A stretch of DNA of 64,000 nucleotides from the NCBI RefSeq assembly GCF_026016445.1, contig NZ_CP096147.1, positions 2,082,501-2,146,500 on the forward strand. Direction: 5' to 3'. The stretch comes from Cognatishimia activa (lineage in GTDB: Bacteria; Pseudomonadota; Alphaproteobacteria; Rhodobacterales; Rhodobacteraceae). The notes beneath the pieces were generated by a model that made no database searches, was not told the DNA's origin, and worked only from the letters and a program-made list of their open reading frames with translations. How positions within the stretch are numbered: the stretch's first letter is position 1; the number at the start of each line of letters is the position of its first letter. The translations under genes and the position numbers were made by a program. This document shows, piece by piece, positions 44,660-53,251 of this stretch.

Positions 44660-46387
44660 ATGCGAATCCAAAACTTAGGTGCTTCTCTGAACATGCCAGG
44701 CGATCCAAAATCTAAAGCAGACCGTGGGACATTCGGTTCAGCCTCTCTATTGCTGAGCGCAGTGGCCGTGGTCACTGTTACAGCGACCTGGTTTGTCGGC
44801 TCCTCCGCAAAATCGATGTTTTTAGCCTATCAAGAAGAGATCAATCCGATCATCGCAGGTGGCGAAGGCGATGCGCTCCCGGCCGTCATGCGAGGCAGCA
44901 TTCCGGCCATGACCACAAGCTTGGTCTATGAGGAACCTAAGGGGACAAAACCGCCGCGCATGTGTGAAATGCAGTCGGATTACTTTGACGACTTGGATCA
45001 AGGTAAGGAAGCCCTATCGGGATACACACAACGCAATGAATATATTCGTAAATATCGCCCTCGACGCGGCTTTTTGAACGAAAGAGAAATGCGTGCAGCG
45101 AGAGTTGCCTGGCACTATTTCGAAAAGTTCACCCAAGAAAACACTGGAATGGCCAACTCGGTGGGGAATTACCCATCCACTACGCTCTGGGATACTGCCT
45201 CTTACATTGCAGGCGCAGTGGCCGCTTTTGAACTTTGTATTATCGAAAAACCTGAATTTGATCGCCGCATGACGCTGCTTTTAACCACGATCAAAGGGTT
45301 AGAGCTCTTTCGAAAAGAATTGCCCAACAAAGTGTATCACACCAAATCAGGCCTCAAGGTCGACTATACCAACAAGGCCGGGGAAATCGGATTTTCCGCT
45401 CTTGATATCGGCCGATTTATGGTTTGGATGCGGATCCTGAAAAATCGCTATCCCTACATGGGAAATACCGTCGACTCGGTCCTTCTGAAATGGGATTTCT
45501 CTAATGCAGTTTCCAAAGAAGGGCTCTTGTTTGGGGCCTATGTGGACAAGGAGACCGGCGAAACTGTTTATGCGCAGGAAGGCCGTTTGGGATATGAGGA
45601 ATACGCGGCCAAGGGATTTGCGCTTTGGGGGTTCCGCCCTTTGATGGCGCATCGCGCAGAACCTTTTTTGACGGCCTCAATTTTTGGTATTCAGGTGCCT
45701 TACGATGGGCGTGACCCACGAGTGTTTCACAGTCAAAACTACGTCGTAACGGAATCCTATCTTCAAGATGGTCTAGAGCTTGGGTTCGATATGCCCCACG
45801 ATGATAGCTCACCTTCCTGGGTGCATTCGGACGGTTGGCGTGCGGAGTTTGCTGATCGAATTTACCGCGTACAAGAAAACCGCTGGCGGCGCACAGGGTT
45901 TATGACTGCCCGCTCAGAGCATAACGTCAAAGGCCCCCCTTATTTCACCTACGATACCATTTTTTCCGATGGCTACCCATGGAATACGGTCACCCCACGC
46001 GGGGATTACACGCCAGACCATGCAGCTGTTGCAGCAAAAGCCGCACTTGGGCTCTGGGCGCTCTGGGATACGGAATATACTGATGTTCTCTACGAGGCGA
46101 TGATCGAACTCTATGATCCTGAAAATGGAATGTATGAGGGACTTTATGAACGCGGTCAGGGCCGGGTTGAGATCTACACTGCGAACAATAACGGCATCAT
46201 TCTCACCTCGTTACTGCACAAGGTCCAAGGCAAAATCCTTACGCCGTATACCGGCGAAACCGAAGTTTGGTACACTGCTTACCGAGATCAAGATCTGCGA
46301 GAACGTCGCAACTACCCTGACCCGTTTCAGCGCGAAGATTGGCTGCCAGCGCTAAGGCATTCGACTCAAAAGGAGCTTGATTACTGA
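44660..46387 (+). CDS. DUF3131 protein, membrane-anchored
   Basis: A 575-aa protein with an N-terminal TM (LLLSAVAVVTVTATWFV) and a large periplasmic DUF3131 domain: AWHYFEKFTQENTGMANSVGNYPSTTLWDTASYIAG, EIGFSALDIGRFMVWMRIL, QEGRLGYEEYAAKGFALWG and YTANNNGIILTSLL. This is an alpha/alpha toroid related to glycoside hydrolases and lyases, so processing of the exopolysaccharide is likely. It is a longer paralogue of the product of the 48670-49983 gene. Confidence 0.88.
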   Translation: MRIQNLGASLNMPGDPKSKADRGTFGSASLLLSAVAVVTVTATWFVGSSAKSMFLAYQEEINPIIAGGEGDALPAVMRGSIPAMTTSLVYEEPKGTKPPRMCEMQSDYFDDLDQGKEALSGYTQRNEYIRKYRPRRGFLNEREMRAARVAWHYFEKFTQENTGMANSVGNYPSTTLWDTASYIAGAVAAFELCIIEKPEFDRRMTLLLTTIKGLELFRKELPNKVYHTKSGLKVDYTNKAGEIGFSALDIGRFMVWMRILKNRYPYMGNTVDSVLLKWDFSNAVSKEGLLFGAYVDKETGETVYAQEGRLGYEEYAAKGFALWGFRPLMAHRAEPFLTASIFGIQVPYDGRDPRVFHSQNYVVTESYLQDGLELGFDMPHDDSSPSWVHSDGWRAEFADRIYRVQENRWRRTGFMTARSEHNVKGPPYFTYDTIFSDGYPWNTVTPRGDYTPDHAAVAAKAALGLWALWDTEYTDVLYEAMIELYDPENGMYEGLYERGQGRVEIYTANNNGIILTSLLHKVQGKILTPYTGETEVWYTAYRDQDLRERRNYPDPFQREDWLPALRHSTQKELDY

Positions 46388-47667
46388 TGTTTAACTCTCA
46401 GCGACTGATACGATTTAGTGCGTCAGCTGCATTGATGGCTCTGCTTTGCGGTGGGATAGCATCGGCTCAGCAGTCTTCGACCGCACCTGAGGATTCCTTT
46501 ACGCTGGATGCAGCGATCCTCGATACTTCCATCCCCTTCTCGGTGGGTGCCCATGAAGCGCGGCAGGAATTGCGCGGAGCCTTTGGCTGGCCAACATTTC
46601 AAGAAGGCTTGGTGCAGGGTGTCTATTTCCGGTTCGATCCTGATGGCTATGCACGCTTCTCCCCTACTCCTCGATTGGACACCGATGTGTTTGAAGTCAT
46701 TTGTCGCCCACGCACCCACGTTTGCATGGCACGAAAAGACAGTTTGACTTTGACGCTTAACAACCGAAACCAGATTCAGCTCGCACTTGAAAATGTAACG
46801 GAAGCGGATGACTTTCTAATTGCCGAAGGCATTTCAGAGCTTCCTCTGCCCAGCAATATTCTAAATCCTCTAGATGGGCGCATGGAGCTCATCTTATCGT
46901 CCGGAGGTGATCTTGTTGTCTCTCGCGCGAAAAAGGAAGTGGACCGAATATCGCTTAAAGGCTTCGCTGCAGTGACCGCATACCTGCGCTGGGTTAGCGC
47001 ACAACAAAGCTATACAGTTCTACCGCGGGATTGGCCGGTACCCAACTCCGGCTCCGCAACGGCAGAAATAACCAAATCTGCAAAATGGCAATCACCAATG
47101 CCGAAGCCTTTGGCCGCTGAACTCTCCTATCCAGATGAAGATGTGGCCGAAGTTCGCGGCGAACTTCGCGTGTTGCGAGAGTTGCTTTTGAAAGGCGAAA
47201 CCGCTGCGCCTCAGGATCGAGAGGCAGTCGATCGGCTTAGCGAGGTTCAGCGTGCATTGGATGCATTGGCGCTGGAAATCGAAACGCTGAAAACACCGGA
47301 TAACCCTATTGTTGTTGAAGCGCCTCAAGCTCTTCAGAGCCACGCCGAATACAACTCAGTTAATACAATCGAGAGGCAAACTGCTCCATTAGAAAACGAT
47401 GCTCAACTAATCGCGCGCCGGATGGAGTATCTGATGACAGAAATCGGGTTAGAACCGGAAGTGGCGTTGATGTTGCTTAAACAAGGCGAGGTAAAACTCG
47501 ACAATGAAACTGAAACAACTCCGCAGAACTTGGTCGATGAACTACTGGCAGACTTGCGCGCAAACTTGCCAACAGAGGCTGCAACACCAGAATTGAAGCC
47601 CAATATATCTGAAACGGAGTACCAGCTACTGACGGATTACTTTCAATCGGTCTTTGATGAAATCTGA
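46387..47667 (+). CDS. Secreted protein of unknown family in the polysaccharide locus
   Basis: A 426-aa protein with signal peptide (LIRFSASAALMALLCGGIASA). The N-terminal half is beta-rich with the pair C106/C112 (FEVICRPRTHVCMA). The C-terminal half has a coiled coil (VAEVRGELRVLRELLLKGE, VDRLSEVQRALDALALEIETL) and ends ETEYQLLTDYFQSVFDEI. Its ATG overlaps the DUF3131 stop (TGATG). No family recognised; a scaffold or chaperone in the periplasm is a guess. Confidence 0.75.
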   Translation: MFNSQRLIRFSASAALMALLCGGIASAQQSSTAPEDSFTLDAAILDTSIPFSVGAHEARQELRGAFGWPTFQEGLVQGVYFRFDPDGYARFSPTPRLDTDVFEVICRPRTHVCMARKDSLTLTLNNRNQIQLALENVTEADDFLIAEGISELPLPSNILNPLDGRMELILSSGGDLVVSRAKKEVDRISLKGFAAVTAYLRWVSAQQSYTVLPRDWPVPNSGSATAEITKSAKWQSPMPKPLAAELSYPDEDVAEVRGELRVLRELLLKGETAAPQDREAVDRLSEVQRALDALALEIETLKTPDNPIVVEAPQALQSHAEYNSVNTIERQTAPLENDAQLIARRMEYLMTEIGLEPEVALMLLKQGEVKLDNETETTPQNLVDELLADLRANLPTEAATPELKPNISETEYQLLTDYFQSVFDEI

Positions 47668-47853
47668 CTAAGATGCATGCTGGAACAGTTGTTAATCACG
47701 TTCGGAGGCTCTGTGATCCGTTAAGCACCTCCAGCTTTCAGGCAGGTGTTCCCGCATTATTATCCGCCGTTAGTGCAGATTTCCGAGAGGTGTTATCAAG
47801 TTTGGCCAAGTTTAAACGCCTGGTCAAAACGACCTGTACCCATACAAAATACA

Positions 47854-47874
47854 GATAAATCAGTTTGATTTATC
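47854..47874. promoter_or_regulatory. AT-rich 9-bp inverted repeat
   Basis: GATAAATCA-GTT-TGATTTATC, followed by TTATTTTA. It lies 80 bp before the next gene in a gene-free stretch of 287 bp (47668-47954). It could be an operator or a weak terminator. Confidence 0.4.
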
Positions 47875-47954
47875 TTATTTTAGATAGGATGCGCGCGAAC
47901 ACTTTGCCGAGAGGTATGATTGGTTGCCGACGCCGAATACCTAGATCAGAAACG

Positions 47955-48668
47955 ATGTCAGATTACCGTTTCTCCAACAATCCTGCCGTCGCTTTTGTGC
48001 TTTTCAGTTTGTGTTTCGGCCTAACGAATTTCGCAAGTGTAGTTCTGAACGCCGAACCTATTTCGAAGCCAGCGCCAGATGTCTCGCACCTTTTGCAATC
48101 GCCTCTGGATGCTTCAGATCGTGGCAAACAACAAAGCCCCTGGTCCATTCAATGTTATCAATCCGCTCACAACTGCATCGCCCGCGCTCCGGGGATGGCT
48201 TTATGGTTGGATCATGAGCTGGGCCTGCGTTTCTCGGTGGCGGCGGGATCGAATGCACGTATTTCCATTCAGGAAAGGAACTACACAACAGACGCGCCAA
48301 AGATACTTTCCTCTGCGTTGACGAAAAACGACATCCACCGATTGTCCCAGCCGAACAGCTTCATTGTCGTTGAGGAAATGGGCAAAGTGATATTCCGAAA
48401 TTCCACCTTTGGCCTAGACCAAATATATGCCTCGTTGCTGAAAGCAAACGGGGGACGTGATCCAATCGAATGGGGACCGAATTCCGCACTAAAGGCTGAA
48501 GAACAAGACGCAGAAAGTGCATATCTGCCCAGGCACAGCCTGTCGGCAGCTGGTGCCACCGAATTCCCACAAAAGCTACTCCCGAGCAACAAACCACAAA
48601 GTGAGTTTGCGATCAGAGCACAGGGGGGGAATTCCTTCTTCTCTGAAACAGGTCAAGCCGGGAATTAA
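47955..48668 (+). CDS. Secreted or anchored protein of unknown family
   Basis: Start at MSDYRFSNNPAVAFVLFSLCFGLTNFA (47955) gives 237 aa with a signal-anchor. A beta-rich part follows with IQCYQSAHNCIARAPGMALWLDHELGLRFSV, which faintly recalls the C-x5-C region of the upstream gene's FEVICRPRTHVCMA block. The two may be distant relatives. The 30 upstream codons lack coding character. It converges on the next gene with one base between stops. Confidence 0.55.
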   Translation: MSDYRFSNNPAVAFVLFSLCFGLTNFASVVLNAEPISKPAPDVSHLLQSPLDASDRGKQQSPWSIQCYQSAHNCIARAPGMALWLDHELGLRFSVAAGSNARISIQERNYTTDAPKILSSALTKNDIHRLSQPNSFIVVEEMGKVIFRNSTFGLDQIYASLLKANGGRDPIEWGPNSALKAEEQDAESAYLPRHSLSAAGATEFPQKLLPSNKPQSEFAIRAQGGNSFFSETGQAGN

Positions 48669-48669
48669 A

Positions 48670-49983
48670 TCACTTCGCTTGCCACAGGGGCCCGTGAACA
48701 ATGTAGTGAAGGGCTTCCAAAACGACGGCATTTGTATTCAACGTATAAACTTCATTTACGCTTAGATCGGACTCATAAAGCCCCGCTGGCCACCCATATT
48801 CGGCGTCGCCTTGCGCTTGCATTTGCGCCACAAGATGATCTGAGTATGCTGTGTCAAACAACGCATCCCACCCAAATGCAGCTTTCAAACTGATGGTCCG
48901 TAGCTCTGGAAATGAAGCACCGCTTTCCGTTACCACATCCCAAGCGACCCCATCTGCATAAACAGACGCATAGAGGAAAAATGGATCCTGATCGACGTGG
49001 TCTTCAGACACCATGGTCATGACACCGGTGTCCCTGTAGCGCGCTTCTTGCGCCATATAGACCTGCTCAGCAAGCCGTCGCATTTCGCTATCCAGGCCGA
49101 GCTCCAGTGCTAACAAAACAAATGGTTCGCTGACGATTGGGCTGATCGCTTGAAATGAGGCTGCGGTCCTGAGATCCGTTGGCACCAAAACCTCTTCAAC
49201 CTCAATCCACTTTAAGATCCTTTGCGCAGATATTGCGCGCAGGACATCAAGGCCCCAAAGTCCTGCAGCGCGCGCTCCGTACTGTTCGTAACCAAGCCGG
49301 CCTTCCTGACGAAAGACCACTTCGCCGTTTTTCACTTCCGTGCCAATGAGTTCCCCGTTCTCAGCCATAGAGCTTAAATCCCATAGCGCCAAAACGGATC
49401 GAACGTCTTCCCCGAACTCAGGTGCAACACGTTCCAGGGTACGAAATGCCAACAACATTCGAGCAACATCCAACGCAGACCAACCAATGCCCTTTTCGCT
49501 GACCTCATTCTGATAATTCACCATCGCCAGCGTGCGCGTGTCATAGGCTTTGTTGGGAAGTTGGCCTTCAAACAATGGCAGTTCGATAAAGCTGTCGAGG
49601 AATTGCTGCGCGCGCTCCTGAAACTCTTCTGACTGAATAACCCCCAATTTGTAAGCAGCGGTCAATGCCATCACATAGGATCCTTGATCCCAAAGTGTTG
49701 TGGACGGGAAACCCGCAACGCTGTCGACCAAACCAGTTTCTGATCTTGTATTGCGCTCGATAAATCTCCAGGCACGTTGCGCCGCAAGCTCCTCTTGTGG
49801 TGTCAGAGCACGATGTGGTGCGAGTTCCATGCGGTATTCGGAGATGACATCAATTTCGCTGGCGGCGGCCCGCCGCTGCACGTCCCATGCCCCATCTGTG
49901 CCGATGGCGACGGTTGCCGCAATGAGCAGTCCTGAAATAAATAGCAAGCTAGACCTTTGAATATACTTCATAATTTCATTCAC
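48670..49983 (-). CDS. DUF3131 protein, secreted
   Basis: A 437-aa protein with signal sequence or anchor (YIQRSSLLFISGLLIAATVAIG) and the DUF3131 core: AWRFIERNTRSETGLVDSVAGFPSTTLWDQGSYVMALTAAYK, EKGIGWSALDVARMLLAFRTL, QEGRLGYEQYGARAAGLWG and YTLNTNAVVLEAL. A paralogue of the 575-aa protein in the facing operon. Overlaps the synthase gene by 8 bases. Confidence 0.88.
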   Translation of the reverse strand: MNEIMKYIQRSSLLFISGLLIAATVAIGTDGAWDVQRRAAASEIDVISEYRMELAPHRALTPQEELAAQRAWRFIERNTRSETGLVDSVAGFPSTTLWDQGSYVMALTAAYKLGVIQSEEFQERAQQFLDSFIELPLFEGQLPNKAYDTRTLAMVNYQNEVSEKGIGWSALDVARMLLAFRTLERVAPEFGEDVRSVLALWDLSSMAENGELIGTEVKNGEVVFRQEGRLGYEQYGARAAGLWGLDVLRAISAQRILKWIEVEEVLVPTDLRTAASFQAISPIVSEPFVLLALELGLDSEMRRLAEQVYMAQEARYRDTGVMTMVSEDHVDQDPFFLYASVYADGVAWDVVTESGASFPELRTISLKAAFGWDALFDTAYSDHLVAQMQAQGDAEYGWPAGLYESDLSVNEVYTLNTNAVVLEALHYIVHGPLWQAK

Positions 49984-51763
49984 TTTTTGAAACAGGAGAA
50001 TGAGCGGGAGGCTCTGGCACGGTCAAAGCGCATAAGGACACACGCACCAGTGCTACGCAGACCCAGCAGATCCACAGGGTATTCACTAAAACGAACGCTG
50101 CACTGTAATCACCAGATGGCTCTAAATAGCGGTAGGTTCCATAGGCGACAGCCAACATCAGAATCGTGATAAGTATCAAATTGGGCAATGCATGCCTGAG
50201 GGAAGCTGAAAAGACCGGTGTCTTGGGTGTTGGTGCGAAATGAGGTTTTCGCCCCAAAAGTACCTGCACCATTGCGCGCCACTGAATGAACAGGGTTCCA
50301 ATCGTAATAACGCGCCCCGAAGACAATTGATTGCCCTTCGCGGCGAGGCTCATCGCCAACTCATTGCAGATCAGTACCGGGAGGATATGTCGAAAAAAGT
50401 CGATTGAATAACTGGAGATCGGGGCTTGCCCTGAAAAAAGGGAATAAGCTGGCGCCAAAATAAGAATGGGCAGCCAAAATATCGCGAGATAGGACCAGAA
50501 TGTCGCCAGATAGTGCAGCCTGATTTTCCAAGGCATACCGGTTTTGAAAAGTGGATTGGCATGAAACATGATATCGAATGTGCCGCCTGCGTACTTCAGC
50601 TTTTGCAGTGCCCAGGCAGACATTGACCAAGGCGAAAGCATGCGCGCTTCGATCTGTGGATGATAAACTGACCTCCAACCCTTTTGGTGCTGCTGTATCG
50701 ATGTGAAAATGTCTTCGGAAACGTGATATCGAAACGGTTGCAAATCAGTATGCTGCAAGAGCGCAGAACCGTCTGCATTTTCACGACCAGCCATCAATTT
50801 GGCCAAATGCGCCCCTTGTTCCTTCAATGCATTATCAAATACGGCCTCGCGCCGATGAATTGATCCTGCCCCACAACAAAATGACGCTCCATTTCGATTT
50901 CTGCGACGTTGGATAACATCAAAAAAGAAGACCGGATTTGACATAAAATGATCCGCACCCAATCGGGATTGACCGGTCAGCTTTTCAAGTGGATAAGCCA
51001 GAAAACGTGACCAGCGCCCCAAGCGGGAGGTCAGCCAATCTGACCATGAACGCCCCTTGGGAAGATCATAAAACCAATGCGGCGTTTGAACCCAAGCCAC
51101 TTTGGGATCGCGGAAATACCCTAGAGTGTTGCGCAGATATGTCGGGAAAAGCTGAGTGTCAGCATCGCAAATGACAATGAAGTCTCCATCAGATTGAAAA
51201 AGTGCATTAGCTAGATTTCCGGCCTTGAAACCACGGTTGTCGTTTCGCGAGATGTATCCCACCTCATTTGTCTGCGCCAATTGCCGCATGTCTCTGCGAT
51301 TTCCATCGTCCAAAAGGTAAATGCGCGTTACAACACCCGACGGGCTCTGCATGGCCTTCGCCGCCAATATGGAAGGCCGAACAATCTCAATGTCCTCATC
51401 ATACGTCGTGATAAAGAGATCGACGGAAATAGTACCTTCACCAGTTAATGAGAGGTCATTTCGCCGCTGTGGGGGCGGCAGAGCAACAGAGTCCCCTTCC
51501 TCCCAAATATCGAAGAAAAACAACGCTGTGCCGATAAGTGCAAGGGTCTCTGAGAGCACAACCAAAATTGAAAATATGGGTGCATCCAGATTCAAGGACG
51601 CCGTCCATCTCCAATGAAGATACCAAAGTCCTAGACCGAGTGTGGCCCCCGCAAAGAATTGCCAAAAGACCTGCGAAGCCCCGGAAAATGGAGCATTTTG
51701 CGGAGGAACCTCATCCCGAAAGGCCGTGAAATAGGGTAATTTTTTCAAAGCGTTCTCAATCAA
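49976..51763 (-). CDS. Cellulose synthase-like GT2 glycosyltransferase
   Basis: A 595-aa processive glycosyltransferase: two TM (33-50, 62-85), catalytic GT2 domain with D153 (LDDGN), D200-A-D202 (CDADTQ) and S-E350-D351, then four or five TM. The product-binding Q-x-x-R-W is QKLKY (387-391), so Arg and Trp are replaced. No PilZ domain. It is probably the synthase of the locus, making and translocating a beta-glycan from a UDP-sugar; the sugar is unknown. Confidence 0.9.
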   Translation of the reverse strand: MIENALKKLPYFTAFRDEVPPQNAPFSGASQVFWQFFAGATLGLGLWYLHWRWTASLNLDAPIFSILVVLSETLALIGTALFFFDIWEEGDSVALPPPQRRNDLSLTGEGTISVDLFITTYDEDIEIVRPSILAAKAMQSPSGVVTRIYLLDDGNRRDMRQLAQTNEVGYISRNDNRGFKAGNLANALFQSDGDFIVICDADTQLFPTYLRNTLGYFRDPKVAWVQTPHWFYDLPKGRSWSDWLTSRLGRWSRFLAYPLEKLTGQSRLGADHFMSNPVFFFDVIQRRRNRNGASFCCGAGSIHRREAVFDNALKEQGAHLAKLMAGRENADGSALLQHTDLQPFRYHVSEDIFTSIQQHQKGWRSVYHPQIEARMLSPWSMSAWALQKLKYAGGTFDIMFHANPLFKTGMPWKIRLHYLATFWSYLAIFWLPILILAPAYSLFSGQAPISSYSIDFFRHILPVLICNELAMSLAAKGNQLSSGRVITIGTLFIQWRAMVQVLLGRKPHFAPTPKTPVFSASLRHALPNLILITILMLAVAYGTYRYLEPSGDYSAAFVLVNTLWICWVCVALVRVSLCALTVPEPPAHSPVSKSE

Positions 51764-51769
51764 GATTGT

Positions 51770-53251
51770 TCAAGCTGATTGCCGGATGGGGAATGGGCTC
51801 ACATCTGAATTCGGAACTGAGTGGAGATCGGGCGTATTTTGCTGACCGTTTGCGTCGAGAAAGCGATGATCAATTATCCAATCATTGTGTAGGATCAAAT
51901 GTTGTCCCCAAAATCCTGGGGCAATCCTCGTTCCCTCCATCACCAAACAGTCTTCCAAAATGCTAGGGCCTGAAATCTTAGCACCAGCGCCAATTACGCA
52001 GGTTCCACGCAACTCCACCTTTGCTCCAATTTCTGCGTCTGGCGCGATATAGGACTGCCCTTTAACTCGAGCGCTTTGCGCAATCTCAGCTCTGTCAGAA
52101 ATCCAATGAGTACCTTCCCGGCGTGCAGGAATTTTCAGGTTTGGAACTCTCCCCAACACCCCCTCTTTCAGGAGCTGCACGTAAACTTGAAGCGAGCGAA
52201 GGTCGAAATCTGAGAATGTCGATTGGTAGTAGTGAATTGGTCTACCCTGCCTCGAAAGTTCAGGAAGCAGATCCTCGATAATGTCAACGTGTTGTCCGTG
52301 CTCAATTTCCTTAAGAACCTTTGGAGAAAATACGTATGCCGCTGAATCAAAATGCTTCAGATACCGAATAGGTCTGCCTAAGCTTTCATAATCGGCGATG
52401 TTCTGTCGACTGGTTTTGGGCTCGCTCACAAGGAGACTATCTTCCTCACTATTTCCCCGCTCTTTCACGGCAATTGTTACGTCAGCTCCGCTTTTTTTAT
52501 GACTCAACATCATTTCCAATAAATCGACATTTGTCAGGGATGTCCCATTCAGAACAAAGAAGTCATCGTAAAACGCACTCAGATTTTTTTGCATTTTCTT
52601 CAAAGAATGAGCCGTTCCATACGGCGCATTTTGCCCCACTAAATCTGACGAATACGCTTCGTTCAAAAACCTTACGGGGCGCATCAACCACTTTGCATCC
52701 TGAAAGTGGGAAACAATGCGGTCACCATTTCTGGATGGGTTCACATGTATCTCTTTTATTCCAAATGAGTTCAGATAACGCACCGTCCGCTCTAGGAGCG
52801 GTTGACCTAAAACATCTGACATTGGATTCGATATTTCATCAGAAATTGGGCATGACTTGCCCTGCCCCTCATTGCACAGAATGACAGCTGTTGCGTGCCT
52901 CAAGCTTGCCCGTTTGAATTCTTCCGATGACAACGCCTCATCTGCATCGCGGTAGATATTCAACCCACGATCCACACCAGTCGCTTGAAGCCTGCGCAAA
53001 ACAGCCGGACGAAATCCGCAGAACGCCAGAGGTTTGCTCGTAACCGTGGCAGAAAGCTCTACAAGCGATGCCAAACCAGACATATTTGCCCTATGACATT
53101 TTGACATATCAATCAGCAACGCCTTGAAACCATTGGAAACCTGCGTCTCACAGATCCGTCGCATTTCAACCAATCGGCCAGTCTGTGTAAGTGCACCCTC
53201 TATTTCCAAAACTGCGATGGCGCCCATATGATGACGCAGTCCAATTTTCAT
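51770..53251 (-). CDS. STAS domain - degenerate nucleotidyltransferase - beta-helix fusion
   Basis: A 493-aa protein from MKIGLRHH (AGGAGAG upstream). Residues 1-108 are a STAS domain (AVLEIEGALT, KALLIDMSKCHRANMSGLASLVEL, RRLQATGVDRGLNIYRDADEAL). Residues 116-370 have the sugar nucleotidyltransferase fold, but GGxGTRLxPLT..KP reads NEGQGKSCP...NP and the metal-binding NGD is NGT (235-237), so catalysis is doubtful. Residues 385-450 are a left-handed beta-helix. It overlaps the acyltransferase by 4 bases and precedes the synthase by 6. Confidence 0.82.
   Translation of the reverse strand: MKIGLRHHMGAIAVLEIEGALTQTGRLVEMRRICETQVSNGFKALLIDMSKCHRANMSGLASLVELSATVTSKPLAFCGFRPAVLRRLQATGVDRGLNIYRDADEALSSEEFKRASLRHATAVILCNEGQGKSCPISDEISNPMSDVLGQPLLERTVRYLNSFGIKEIHVNPSRNGDRIVSHFQDAKWLMRPVRFLNEAYSSDLVGQNAPYGTAHSLKKMQKNLSAFYDDFFVLNGTSLTNVDLLEMMLSHKKSGADVTIAVKERGNSEEDSLLVSEPKTSRQNIADYESLGRPIRYLKHFDSAAYVFSPKVLKEIEHGQHVDIIEDLLPELSRQGRPIHYYQSTFSDFDLRSLQVYVQLLKEGVLGRVPNLKIPARREGTHWISDRAEIAQSARVKGQSYIAPDAEIGAKVELRGTCVIGAGAKISGPSILEDCLVMEGTRIAPGFWGQHLILHNDWIIDHRFLDANGQQNTPDLHSVPNSDVSPFPIRQSA

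Noticed and set aside
47673..47858. 61-codon frame in the polysaccharide locus gap
   Set aside because: No ribosome site, and it is cysteine- and serine-rich without coding character.
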